DNA of 64,000 nt, taken from Hyphomicrobiales bacterium (lineage in GTDB: Bacteria; Pseudomonadota; Alphaproteobacteria; Rhizobiales; Beijerinckiaceae). The stretch covers positions 62,001 to 126,000 of the forward strand of contig UBNE01000009.1 of the NCBI GenBank assembly GCA_900466745.1, in the 5' to 3' direction. The translations under genes and the position numbers were made by a program. Positions 27,204 through 35,602 of the stretch are shown piece by piece. Below the pieces are notes generated by a model. That model had not been told where the DNA came from, searched no databases, and saw only the letters and a list, made by a program, of their open reading frames with translations. How positions within the stretch are numbered: position 1 is the stretch's first letter; each line of letters opens with the position of its first letter.

Positions 27204-27341
27204 GACGCGACGCCCCGCAAGGATGCCTGCCGTCGAAAACGCAAAGCCGGCGGCATGATCTTCCGTTTCAGGTTTCGCCCCAGTCTAGCGGCCGGCTTTC
27301 CGCGGCGCCACAGGTCATTCCGCCGGTTCATCCCCAAAATA

Positions 27342-27353
27342 GTTTGCGCAAAC
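27342..27353. promoter_or_regulatory. Perfect 12-bp palindrome in the kinase/mscL divergent region
   Basis: GTTTGCGCAAAC is fully self-complementary and lies about 140 bases upstream of the kinase start and 112 bases upstream of mscL. It is a candidate operator for one or both genes. The regulator is unknown. Confidence 0.35.
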
Positions 27354-27464
27354 CGGCCCGAACCCGCCGATTTGCGGGGCGGCGGGCTTTTCCTGTCCCG
27401 GCGCCCTGGTCTAGCCTGCACCGGCTGACGGAGACGTCCCGGCGACGACAGGAAGAGGTGCGGC

Positions 27465-27884
27465 ATGCTCGAGGAATTCAAGAAATTCGCTCTGCGGGGC
27501 AATGTCATCGATCTCGCGATCGGTGTGATCATCGGCGCCGCTTTCGGCAAGATCGTCGACTCCCTGGTCAACGACATCATCATGCCCTTCATCGGCGCGC
27601 TCGGCGGCGTCGATTTCTCGAACTACTTCATCGGGCTGAACAGCGGCGTCACCGCGACGACGCTGGCGGAGGCCAGGAAGCAGGGCGCGGTTCTCGCCTA
27701 TGGCAACTTCATTACCGTCGCCGTCAACTTCATCATCATCGCCTTCGTGCTGTTCCTCGTCGTCAAGGGCATCAACATGCTCCAGAAGAAGAAGGAAGAG
27801 GAGCCCGCCGCCCCGGCCGCCAAGCCCGACGACGTCGTCCTGCTCGGCGAGATCCGCGATCTGCTGAAGCAGAAGGCGGTCTGA
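27465..27884 (+). CDS. mscL: Large-conductance mechanosensitive channel MscL
   Basis: A 139-residue osmotic safety valve of the inner membrane that opens under membrane tension as a pentamer. It has the N-terminal amphipathic helix [13 protein letters not shown] and TM1 with the pore-lining pattern [19 protein letters not shown] periplasmic loop follows, then TM2 ([20 protein letters not shown]) and a charged cytoplasmic helix rich in Lys/Glu. All family landmarks are present. The ATG at 27465 follows AGGAAGAGGTG. The 261-base region upstream contains a GTTTGCGCAAAC palindrome and a small GC-rich hairpin (27363-27386). Confidence 0.96.
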   Translation: MLEEFKKFALRGNVIDLAIGVIIGAAFGKIVDSLVNDIIMPFIGALGGVDFSNYFIGLNSGVTATTLAEARKQGAVLAYGNFITVAVNFIIIAFVLFLVVKGINMLQKKKEEEPAAPAAKPDDVVLLGEIRDLLKQKAV

Positions 27885-28005
27885 GCCCGGGCTCCTTCCG
27901 GTCGCGATTCATCACGGCGACCGATCGACCCGATCTCGCGATTTCATGCCCCCGGCCGCCGTCATCGGCTAAAGCTGGGGCCTCACAATCGCGAGGTCGA
28001 ACCCG

Positions 28006-29199
28006 ATGAGTTTCGTCGTTCCCACGGGCAGCACCCTGATCCCCGATCTGCGGCCGGAGGCGCGCGAGGCGCCCGAGAGCGGCATCGTCGAGGTGATGAA
28101 CTACGGTCGCCTGCGCCAGGGGCTGATCCCGCTCTGGGTCGGCGAGGGCGACCTGCCGACCCCGGCCTTCATCCGCGAGGCGGCGGCGCGGTCGCTGGCC
28201 GCCGGCGAGACGTTCTACACCTGGCAGCGCGGCATCCCCGAACTGCGCGAGGCGCTGGCGCGCTATCACGAGCGCCTCTACGGCCAGCCCTTCTCGCCGG
28301 AGCGCTTCTTCGTCACCGGCTCGGGCATGCAGTCGCTCCAGATCGTGGTGCGCATGATCGCGGGCCCGGGCGACGAGCTGATCGTCCCGACCCCGGCCTG
28401 GCCCAATTTCGTCGCGGCGGTGAGCGTGGGCGGGGCCACGCCGGTCTGCGTGCCGATGGACTACGAACAGGGCCGCTTCACGCTCGATCTCGGCAAGCTC
28501 GAGGCCGCGATCACGCCGCGGACGCGCGCCATGCTGATCAACTCGCCTTCCAACCCCACGGGCTGGACCGCGACGCGCGAGGAGCAGGAGGCGCTGCTCG
28601 CGCTCTCGCGCAAGCACGGCATCTGGATCGTCGCCGACGAGATCTATGGCCGCTTCGTCTATGACGGCGCGGCGCGGGCCCCGTCCTTCCACGACATCGT
28701 CGCCGCGGAGGACCGCGTCATCTTCGTCCAGACCTTCTCGAAGAACTGGGCGATGACCGGCTGGCGCATCGGCTGGATCGAGGCGCCGGAGGCCTTCGGC
28801 CAGGTGATCGAGAACCTGATCCAGTACTCGACCTCCGGCTCGCCGGTCTTCATCCAACGCGGCGCCGTGGCGGCGCTGGACGAGGGCGAGGGCTTCATCG
28901 CCGAGCAGATCGCGCGCGCCGCCGAGGGGCGCCGGATCGTCTATGAGGGGCTGAAGGCGACCAACCGGGTTTCGCTCGCGGCCCCGGTCGGAGCCTTCTA
29001 CCAGTTCTTCTCGGTCGACGGCCGCGACGATTCCCGCGCCCTGGCGCTGGAGCTGGTCGACAAGGCCAATGTCGGGCTGGCGCCGGGCCTCGCCTTCGGC
29101 CCCGGCGGCGAGAAGGGCTTGCGCCTCTGTTTCGCCCGCAAGGCGTCCGATCTCGCCGAGGCGGTGGCGCGGCTGCAGAAGGCGCTGGCGGCGGTCTGA
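28006..29199 (+). CDS. PLP-dependent aminotransferase, class I/II
   Basis: A 397-residue fold-type I aminotransferase. The PLP Schiff-base lysine is Lys246 in TFSKNWAMTGWRIGW. The family motif INSPSNPTGW, the Asp/Tyr pair in IVADEIYGRFVYDG and the C-terminal carboxylate-binding arginine in LRLCFARK are all present. The pattern fits the aspartate/aromatic/alanine aminotransferase branch (AspC/AlaA-like); the amino donor is not evident. It sits alone between mscL and the AbrB-family gene, with GCGAGG as a modest ribosome site. Confidence 0.9.
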   Translation: MSFVVPTGSTLIPDLRPEAREAPESGIVEVMNYGRLRQGLIPLWVGEGDLPTPAFIREAAARSLAAGETFYTWQRGIPELREALARYHERLYGQPFSPERFFVTGSGMQSLQIVVRMIAGPGDELIVPTPAWPNFVAAVSVGGATPVCVPMDYEQGRFTLDLGKLEAAITPRTRAMLINSPSNPTGWTATREEQEALLALSRKHGIWIVADEIYGRFVYDGAARAPSFHDIVAAEDRVIFVQTFSKNWAMTGWRIGWIEAPEAFGQVIENLIQYSTSGSPVFIQRGAVAALDEGEGFIAEQIARAAEGRRIVYEGLKATNRVSLAAPVGAFYQFFSVDGRDDSRALALELVDKANVGLAPGLAFGPGGEKGLRLCFARKASDLAEAVARLQKALAAV

Positions 29200-29313
29200 C
29201 CCTGCGCCGCGCAACGCGGCCCTGCGTGGGCCGTTGGACGGTGCGGTTGACCGCCGCGCCCGCCATGGCCATGAACGCCCGGCGTCGCCGTTTCCGCGAC
29301 GCCTCGGGGCAGA

Positions 29314-30399
29314 ATGAGCGTTTTCGGCTACCCATCCTCGCGCCTGGCGATCCTCGGGCGTGAAGCCGTCGTGATCGCGATCGCGACCGCGGGCGGCGCC
29401 CTGTTCGCGACGCTCGGCATGCCGGCTGCCTGGCTGTCCGGCTCGATGCTGCTCAGCACGGCGGTCGCGCTGGTGCGGCCGCTGCCGGCGCTGCGGCGCC
29501 CCTGGTTCGATTCGACGATGCTGCTTTCGGGCACCATCCTCGGCTCGGCCGCCACCCCGGAGGCGCTGGCGGCCCTCGGCCGCTACCCGGCCTCCCTGCT
29601 GATGCTGCTCGTCGGCGTCGCGGCGATCATGCTGGCGACGGGCGCCTATCTGCACCGCGTCGCGCGCTGGCCCTGGATCGACGCGCTGCTGGCGGCGGCG
29701 CCCGGCGCGCTCTCGACCGTGCTGGCGATCGCCCAGGAAAAGGGGGCCAATATCGGCCGCATCTCGGTGATCCAGCTCTTCCGGCTGCTCGTGCTGGTGG
29801 CGTTCCTGCCGAGCCTGATGCAGGCGACGGGCGCCTCCGCCGGCGCGCCGATTCCCGTCGTCACCGCCGTCGACCCCGCGGCGATGCTGGGGCTGACGAT
29901 GGCGGGGCTGCTGACCGGGCTCTGCTTCGAGCGCATCGGGCTCGCCGCGCCGCTGATGTTCGGCGCGACCTTCGCGAGCGCGGCCCTCCACGGCATGGGG
30001 CTGGTCGAGGGCAGCCTGCCGATGCCGGTCCAGATCGCGGTGCAGATCCTGCTCGGCTCGACCATGGGCGGGCGCATCGCCCATATTCCGCGCGAGGAGC
30101 TGCGCGGCCTCTTCCCGCTGGCGATCGGCGGCTTCGCCGTGTCGATGGGCGTCGCCTTCCTGTTCGCCTGGCCGGCCGCCTGGCTGACCGGCGTGCCCTA
30201 TGCCAGCGGCATGGCGGCCTTCGCGCCGGGCGGGCTCGAGGCGATGGCGATGCTCGCCTTCGCCATGGGGCTCGACACGCTCTATGTCGGTTCCCACCAC
30301 CTCGTGCGCTTCGTGGTGATCGGCCTGTCGATGCCGCTCGTTCTGATGCGGATGAAGGGCAAGGCGCCGGAGGCCGGCCCGCCGGGACCGGGGCGTTAG
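29314..30399 (+). CDS. AbrB family (COG3180) integral membrane protein
   Basis: A 361-residue hydrophobic protein with about ten membrane helices. It is built as an internal duplication: GMPAAWLSGSMLLSTAVAL in the first half and GLAAPLMFGATFASAALHG in the second. This is the AbrB_dom duplication family, often mis-named ammonia monooxygenase or AbrB regulator. There is no DNA-binding domain and no monooxygenase motif. Function is not established; transport is likely from topology. The start ATG at 29314 has GGGGCAG before it. The 114-base upstream gap and unrelated neighbours give no operon clue. Confidence 0.85.
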   Translation: MSVFGYPSSRLAILGREAVVIAIATAGGALFATLGMPAAWLSGSMLLSTAVALVRPLPALRRPWFDSTMLLSGTILGSAATPEALAALGRYPASLLMLLVGVAAIMLATGAYLHRVARWPWIDALLAAAPGALSTVLAIAQEKGANIGRISVIQLFRLLVLVAFLPSLMQATGASAGAPIPVVTAVDPAAMLGLTMAGLLTGLCFERIGLAAPLMFGATFASAALHGMGLVEGSLPMPVQIAVQILLGSTMGGRIAHIPREELRGLFPLAIGGFAVSMGVAFLFAWPAAWLTGVPYASGMAAFAPGGLEAMAMLAFAMGLDTLYVGSHHLVRFVVIGLSMPLVLMRMKGKAPEAGPPGPGR

Positions 30400-30518
30400 C
30401 GTTAACGGTTGATGACGATCGGATCCCGCGATTGCGCGCTGGACGCAAGCCGGGATTCATCCGCTTCTGCTAGGCCGGTGATCGCCGGAAACCACGGCTG
30501 CACCCGGGGGCTGTCGTC

Positions 30519-31874
30519 ATGAACTTCGCTGCAAAGGCGCCTGCCATCTGGCGCCGTCTCGCCAAACCCGTCGCGATCATCGGCGCCGGCATCGCCGGCC
30601 TGACCGCGGCCTTCGATCTGGAACGGCGCGGCCTGCAGGCGGCGGTGTTCGAATCCGGCCGCGCGGTCGGGGGAATGGCCTCCTCCTTCAAGGATGCCGA
30701 AGGCTACACCTATGATTTCGGCGCGCATTTCGTCAGCAACCGGCTGGCCGAGGCGCTCGGCGCGGCCGACATCTCGCGGACGGTCGGCCGCTATGGCGAG
30801 GCCGTGGCGCTGGGCGGCCGCAGCTACAGCTATCCCTTCGGCCTCGCCGCCTCGCCGCGCTATGCCGCGAGCGCCGTCGCGGCCAGGCTGCGGCCCGGCG
30901 AGGTCGCGAACGCGGCCGACTGGTTCCGCAACGCCTATGGCGCCGCCCTGGCCGAGGATGTCGCGATCCCGCTGGCCGAGGCCTGGTCCGGCGCGCCGGC
31001 GAGCAAGCTCTCGCCGGCCGTCGGCCAGAAGCTCTCCGCCGGCGTGCTGAAGACGCTCTATCTCAAGGCCGCCTCGCGGCTGACGGGGCGCGCCGTCTGC
31101 AACGGTTATTCGCACGAGATGCCGGAGAGCCCGGGCATCTACCATGTCTATCCCGAGGGGGGCGTCTCGCGCCTGCTCGAGCCGACGATGAAGCAGATCG
31201 GCCATCGCATCGCGCTGGAATCGCGGGTCGAGCGCATCTTCGTCGAGCGGGACCGCGTCGTCGCCGTGAAGGTCAACGGCCGCGAGATCGGCGTCTCGGC
31301 GGCGATCAGCACGGCGCCGGTCCATCTCCTGCCGCGCCTCGTCGAGGGGACCGACCGGCTCGACGCGCTCGGCGCGTTCCGCTACCGGCCGATGATCTTC
31401 GTCAATCTGCGCTTCGAGGGCCGCAACCTCCTGCCGGACACCATGCTCTGGGTGCCGGATCGGTCGCAGCCCTTCTTCCGGATCACGGAAGCGCCGTTCT
31501 CGATGCCCTGGCTCGCGCCGGAGGGGCGCACACAGCTCACCTTCGACATCGGCTGCGAGGTCGGCGACGCGCATTGGACGATGTCCGACGAGGAGCTGGC
31601 GCGGATTTGCCTGGACGGGCTCTGCCGCATCTATCCGCATCTGCGGGCGCGCTATATCGGCCCGGGCGGGATGCTGAAGACGCCTTTCGCCTATCCCGTC
31701 TACCTCGCCAGCTACGAGCGGCGGCGCCAGGACTTCGCCCGCGACACCGGCGTCGCCGGGCTCTACAGCATCGGCCGCAACGGCGAGTTCGCCCATCTGC
31801 TGATGGAGGACATCTACTGGCGCACGCTGAAGCGCATGCAGCATGTCGCCGATTACGTCGGGCAGGAGGTGTAG
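30519..31874 (+). CDS. FAD-dependent amine-oxidase/protoporphyrinogen oxidase-like oxidoreductase
   Basis: A 451-residue flavoprotein. The dinucleotide motif VAIIGAGIAGLTAAFDLERR (about residues 18-37) is followed by GRAVGGMASSF, the FAD-binding GG motif. The C-terminal FAD loop is AGLYSIGRNGEFAHLLMEDIYW. The middle segment YDFGAHFVS and YSYPF resemble UDP-galactopyranose mutase and protoporphyrinogen-oxidase relatives involved in sugar or polysaccharide metabolism. The exact reaction is unknown. It stands alone: a dispersed inverted repeat lies directly downstream (31909-32010), and the SMP-30 gene converges from the other side. Confidence 0.83.
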   Translation: MNFAAKAPAIWRRLAKPVAIIGAGIAGLTAAFDLERRGLQAAVFESGRAVGGMASSFKDAEGYTYDFGAHFVSNRLAEALGAADISRTVGRYGEAVALGGRSYSYPFGLAASPRYAASAVAARLRPGEVANAADWFRNAYGAALAEDVAIPLAEAWSGAPASKLSPAVGQKLSAGVLKTLYLKAASRLTGRAVCNGYSHEMPESPGIYHVYPEGGVSRLLEPTMKQIGHRIALESRVERIFVERDRVVAVKVNGREIGVSAAISTAPVHLLPRLVEGTDRLDALGAFRYRPMIFVNLRFEGRNLLPDTMLWVPDRSQPFFRITEAPFSMPWLAPEGRTQLTFDIGCEVGDAHWTMSDEELARICLDGLCRIYPHLRARYIGPGGMLKTPFAYPVYLASYERRRQDFARDTGVAGLYSIGRNGEFAHLLMEDIYWRTLKRMQHVADYVGQEV

Positions 31875-31908
31875 CGCATCGGCGGCTTCCCGGAAACGCA
31901 GCCTTCAG

Positions 31909-32010
31909 CCTGAGGTGCGCCGCAGGCGCGTCTCGAAGGATGTTTCAGGAGGCCCCGGAGACATCTGGACCATCCTTCGAGACGGCCCTTGGGGCTTCCT
32001 CGGGATGAGG
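31909..32010. repeat. Imperfect inverted repeat between converging genes
   Basis: The left arm cctgaggtgcgccgc...gtctcgaaggatg (31909-31942) pairs with the right arm catccttcgagacggccct...tcctcgggatgagg (31971-32010). The core CTCGAAGGATG/CATCCTTCGAG is perfect. This layout recurs between genes in Hyphomicrobiales. It may double as a terminator for the FAD oxidoreductase. Confidence 0.6.
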
Positions 32011-32057
32011 GCTCGATCAGGTGCCTGGGATGACGGCTTCGCAGAGTTTGGCGGCCT

Positions 32058-32993
32058 TCAGGGCCGCCGCGCGCCGTTGGTATGGGTCATCACGGCATAG
32101 AGCGAGGTCGTGCCGCAGATGAACAGGCGGTTGAGCTTGGGCCCGCCCCAGCAGACATTCGCGACGATCTCGGGGATGGCGATCCTGCCGATCAGCGTGC
32201 CGTCCGGGTGGTAGACATGGACGCCGTCCGCGGCGCTCGTCCAGATCCGCCCCTCGACATCGAGGCGGAAGCCGTCGAACAGCCCGTTCGTGCAGGTGGC
32301 GAAGACCGTCGAGGCGCCGAGCGTCCTGCCGTCGGCGGCGACGTCGAAGGCGCGGATATGGCGCGGGCCGTTCCCGGGATCGTGGCTGGCGCCGGTGTCG
32401 GCGATGTAGAGGATGCGTTCGTCGGGCGAGAAGGCGAGGCCGTTCGGCTTGACGAAATCATCGGCGGCGACGGCGATCTCGCCGCTCTGCCCGTCGATCC
32501 GGTAGACATGGCAGGCGCCGATCTCGCCTTCCGCCTTGTCGCCCTCATAGTCGCTGAGGATGCCGTAATCGGGATCGGTGAACCAGATCGAGCCGTCCGA
32601 CTTCACCACCACGTCGTTGGGCGAGTTCAGCCGCTTGCCGCGGTAATGGCTGGCTAGCACCGTGATCGAGCCGTCATGCTCGGTGCGCGTCACCTGCCGC
32701 CCGCCATGCTCGCAGCTCACCAGCCGGCCCTCGCGGTCGACCGTGTTGCCGTTGGAGTTGCGTGCCGGCTGCCGGAAGACGCCGACCTGCCCGGTCAGCG
32801 CGTCGAAGCGCAGCATCCGGTCGTTGGGGATGTCGGACCAGACCAGCGTGTTGTGGGCCGGGAACCAGGCCGGCCCCTCCGACCAGCGCGCGCCGGTCCA
32901 GAGCCGCTCGATTCGCGCCGAGCCGGGAACGATGCGGTCGAAGCGCGGATCGAGAACCGAAACGCCTGTGCCGTCGAGTACGCCGAACGTCAT
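32058..32993 (-). CDS. SMP-30/gluconolactonase/LRE family lactonase
   Basis: A 311-residue six-bladed beta-propeller hydrolase. The metal site is formed by Glu in RWSEGPAWFP, Asn in LNSPNDVVVKSDG (also IWFTDPDYGI) and Asp in LYIADTGASHD. Such enzymes open sugar lactones to acids, usually in sugar-acid catabolism. The ATG at 32993 has a strong GGAGGAAA ribosome site. It lies downstream of, and on the same strand as, the LysR gene at 33125-34030 with a 131-base gap, so it could be in that regulator's transcript. No sugar dehydrogenase or dehydratase is adjacent. Confidence 0.91.
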   Translation of the reverse strand: MTFGVLDGTGVSVLDPRFDRIVPGSARIERLWTGARWSEGPAWFPAHNTLVWSDIPNDRMLRFDALTGQVGVFRQPARNSNGNTVDREGRLVSCEHGGRQVTRTEHDGSITVLASHYRGKRLNSPNDVVVKSDGSIWFTDPDYGILSDYEGDKAEGEIGACHVYRIDGQSGEIAVAADDFVKPNGLAFSPDERILYIADTGASHDPGNGPRHIRAFDVAADGRTLGASTVFATCTNGLFDGFRLDVEGRIWTSAADGVHVYHPDGTLIGRIAIPEIVANVCWGGPKLNRLFICGTTSLYAVMTHTNGARRP

Positions 32994-33124
32994 CTCTTTC
33001 CTCCGTGTCGTGCCGGGTCCGCGCGCCGGTGCCTGCCGGTCTCCCGCCGGACGCGGCCCCGGCCTGGCGGCCGGCGCGCCCGCTGCGATGCGGCCCGGAC
33101 CGCCAGTATGGCGTTCACGGCCGG

Positions 33125-34030
33125 CTACAATGCAAGCCCCGCATCCCAGTAGGGCGTCGAGCCGTACAATTCGCCGAGATAGTCGACGAAGGCGCGCAGC
33201 TTCTGCTCCATGTGCCGGCGGCTCGGATAGACGGCGTAGACCGCGACCCGCGAGCCCACCGCATAGGCCGGCAGCACCCGCTGCAGGGCGCCCGATTTCA
33301 GTTCCGGCCCGACATCCCAGGTCGAGCGCAGGGCGATGCCGACGCCGGCCAGCAGCGCCTCCCGCACCACCTCGCTCGAATTGGTCCTGAGCGGGCCGCC
33401 GACCCGCACCGAGACCGGGCCCTCCGGCCCGTCGAGGCGCCAATGGTCGGCGTTGTGCGCGATCAGCGTGTGGCGCTGGAGATCGGCGATCTCGCCCGGC
33501 GTGCCATGCTCCGCCAGATAGCCCGGCGTCGCGCACAGGACGCGGTGGTTCGGGGCGAGGCGCTTCGCCACCAGGCTCGAATCCTGCAGATCGGCGATGC
33601 GGATCGCCAGGTCGAAGCCCTCGCCTACGACATCGACGAAGGCGTCGCTCAGCACGAGCTCGACCGTGACCAGCGGATTGGCGTCGAGGAAACGCTTGAG
33701 ATGCGGCGCGACATGCAGCCGCCCGAAGGAGGTCGGCGCCGAGACGCGCAGCGTGCCGCGCACCTGGCCCGCGCCGCTCGCCACCCAGGCTTCCGCCTCC
33801 TCGATCGAGGCGAGGATCGAGACGACGCGCTCGTAGAAGCCCTGTCCGGCCTCGGTCAGGGCGAGCTGCCGCGTCGTGCGCTGCAGCAGCCTGACCCCGA
33901 GCCTTTCCTCGAGGCGGCGGATGCGTTTCGAGACAACCGCCGGCGACAGGCCGAGCTGCCGGCCCGCCGCCGACATGCTGCGGGCGGTGACGACATGGGC
34001 AAAGACGTCGAGGTCGCCGAATCGATCCAT
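33125..34030 (-). CDS. LysR family regulator divergent from glcD
   Basis: A 301-residue regulator. The HTH is in residues 1-60 (MSAAGRQLGLSPAVVSKRIRRL). The effector domain of the CrgA/DsdC-like type, with TLRVSAPTSFGRLHVAPHL, runs over about 88-295. The ATG at 34030 has AAAGGTGG upstream; an ATG further out (34261) would run into the glcD coding region. The 127-base region shared with glcD carries three TTTCCA/TGGAAA half sites at 34044-34075. The arrangement suggests it controls the glycolate oxidase operon, its own gene and possibly the lactonase. The effector is probably a hydroxy acid, by inference only. Confidence 0.88.
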   Translation of the reverse strand: MDRFGDLDVFAHVVTARSMSAAGRQLGLSPAVVSKRIRRLEERLGVRLLQRTTRQLALTEAGQGFYERVVSILASIEEAEAWVASGAGQVRGTLRVSAPTSFGRLHVAPHLKRFLDANPLVTVELVLSDAFVDVVGEGFDLAIRIADLQDSSLVAKRLAPNHRVLCATPGYLAEHGTPGEIADLQRHTLIAHNADHWRLDGPEGPVSVRVGGPLRTNSSEVVREALLAGVGIALRSTWDVGPELKSGALQRVLPAYAVGSRVAVYAVYPSRRHMEQKLRAFVDYLGELYGSTPYWDAGLAL

Positions 34031-34043
34031 GGCGCAGCCACCT

Positions 34044-34075
34044 TTTCCATTCTGGAAATAATGGCTGGCTTTCCA
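34044..34075. promoter_or_regulatory. Candidate LysR operator cluster, lysR/glcD divergent region
   Basis: TTTCCA-TTC-TGGAAA (34044-34058) is a perfect 6+6 inverted repeat. A third TTTCCA half site lies at 34070-34075, 11 bases after the second. The set begins 14 bases upstream of the LysR start. Dimer or tetramer binding by the adjacent LysR protein is the simplest reading. Confidence 0.5.
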
Positions 34076-34157
34076 CACACGCTGCAAGGGGTCTTGAATT
34101 GGTCTAGTCTGCAGCGCAATCAGTGGGACGACCATGCTGGCCGAGGGAGGTAGGAAG

Positions 34158-35594
34158 ATGAGCGCAATCGCTTTTCCGGCGCCGGATGCCGGCATCCTCG
34201 CCCGTCGCGACTCGATTCTCGCGGGGCTTTCGCGGCTCGTCCCGCCCCAGGCCCTGATCACCAGCGACGACGAGCGGCGGCCCTACGAGACCGATGCGCT
34301 CACCGCCTATCGGCGCCTGCCTCTGGCGGTCGTGCTGCCCTCCACCACGCAGGAGGTCGCGGCGGTGCTGCGCTATTGCCGGGACGAGGGCGTGCCGGTG
34401 ATCCCGCGCGGCTCCGGCACCTCGCTCGCGGGCGGGGCGATCCCGCAGGAGGACGCGGTGGTGATCGGCGTCTCGAAGATGAGCCGCATCCTCGAGATCG
34501 ACTATGCCAACCGCGTCGCCCGGGTGCAGGCCGGCGTCACCAATCTCGCCGTCACCGGCGCCGTCTCGGCCGAGGGCTTCTTCTACGCGCCGGATCCGTC
34601 CTCGCAGCTCGCCTGCTCGATCGGCGGCAATATCGGCATGAATTCGGGCGGGGCGCATTGCCTGAAATACGGCGTCACCACCAACAACGTGCTGGGCGTG
34701 ACGATGGTGATGCTCGACGGCTCGGTGGTTGAAATCGGCGGCTCTCACCTCGATGCCCCCGGCTACGACCTGCTCGGCCTGATCAACGGCTCGGAAGGCC
34801 AGCTCGGCATCGTCACCGAGGCGACGGTGCGCATCCTGCGCGCGGCGGAGGGGGCGCGGCCCGTGCTCTTCGGCTTTCCGACCAGCGAGCAGGCGGGTGC
34901 CGCGGTGGCCGCGATCATCGGCGCCGGCATCATCCCGGTCGCGATGGAATTCATGGACAAGCCGGCGATCGAGATCTGCGAGGCCTTCGCCAAGGCCGGC
35001 TACCCGATGGATTGCGGCGCGCTGCTGATCATCGAGGTCGAGGGGTCCGATGCGGAGATGGACGCCCAGCTCGCCCGCATCGTCGCCATCGCCCGCGAGC
35101 ACGGCGTCACCACGGTCAAGGAATCGAAATCGGCGATGGAGGCGGCGGCGATCTGGAAGGGCCGCAAATCGGCCTTCGGCGCCACCGGGCGCATCGCCGA
35201 CTACATCTGCATGGACGGCACCATCCCGACCGGGCAACTGCCGCATGTGCTCCGGCGCATGGACGAGATCGTGAAGGGCTATGGCCTGCGCGTCGCCAAT
35301 GTCTTCCATGCCGGCGACGGCAATCTCCATCCGCTGATCCTCTACAACTGCAACGACCCGGTCGAGGCGCAGAAGGCCGAGGATGCCGGCATGGACATCC
35401 TCAAGCTCTGCGTCGAGGTCGGCGGCTGCCTGACCGGGGAGCACGGCGTCGGCATCGAGAAGCGCGACCTGATGACGGTCCAGTTCAACGAAGCCGATCT
35501 CGCCCAGCAGATGCGGGTGAGGGCGGTGTTCGACCGGCAATGGCTGCTCAATCCGGCCAAGGTGTTCCCGCTGGAAGGCAGGGTGGCGGCGTGA
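34158..35594 (+). CDS. glcD: Glycolate oxidase subunit GlcD (FAD)
   Basis: A 478-residue catalytic flavin subunit of glycolate oxidase, which converts glycolate to glyoxylate with electrons going to the respiratory chain. The FAD loop is PVIPRGSGTSLAGGAIP (near residue 80). The second FAD segment is ACSIGGNIGMNSGGAHCLKYG. The C-terminal domain has VFHAGDGNLHPLI with metal-binding histidines, and LTGEHGVGIEKRDLM. The ATG at 34158 has GGGAGG seven bases upstream; the ATG at 34134 lacks a site. It leads an operon glcD-[GIY-YIG element]-glcE-DUF2585-glcF. A divergent LysR gene sits 127 bases upstream. Confidence 0.94.
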   Translation: MSAIAFPAPDAGILARRDSILAGLSRLVPPQALITSDDERRPYETDALTAYRRLPLAVVLPSTTQEVAAVLRYCRDEGVPVIPRGSGTSLAGGAIPQEDAVVIGVSKMSRILEIDYANRVARVQAGVTNLAVTGAVSAEGFFYAPDPSSQLACSIGGNIGMNSGGAHCLKYGVTTNNVLGVTMVMLDGSVVEIGGSHLDAPGYDLLGLINGSEGQLGIVTEATVRILRAAEGARPVLFGFPTSEQAGAAVAAIIGAGIIPVAMEFMDKPAIEICEAFAKAGYPMDCGALLIIEVEGSDAEMDAQLARIVAIAREHGVTTVKESKSAMEAAAIWKGRKSAFGATGRIADYICMDGTIPTGQLPHVLRRMDEIVKGYGLRVANVFHAGDGNLHPLILYNCNDPVEAQKAEDAGMDILKLCVEVGGCLTGEHGVGIEKRDLMTVQFNEADLAQQMRVRAVFDRQWLLNPAKVFPLEGRVAA

Positions 35595-35602
35595 TGAATA
35601 TC

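Noticed and set aside
34134..34157. Earlier ATG for glcD
   Set aside because: It is in frame but has no ribosome site. The GGGAGG at 34145-34150 is correctly spaced for the ATG at 34158.
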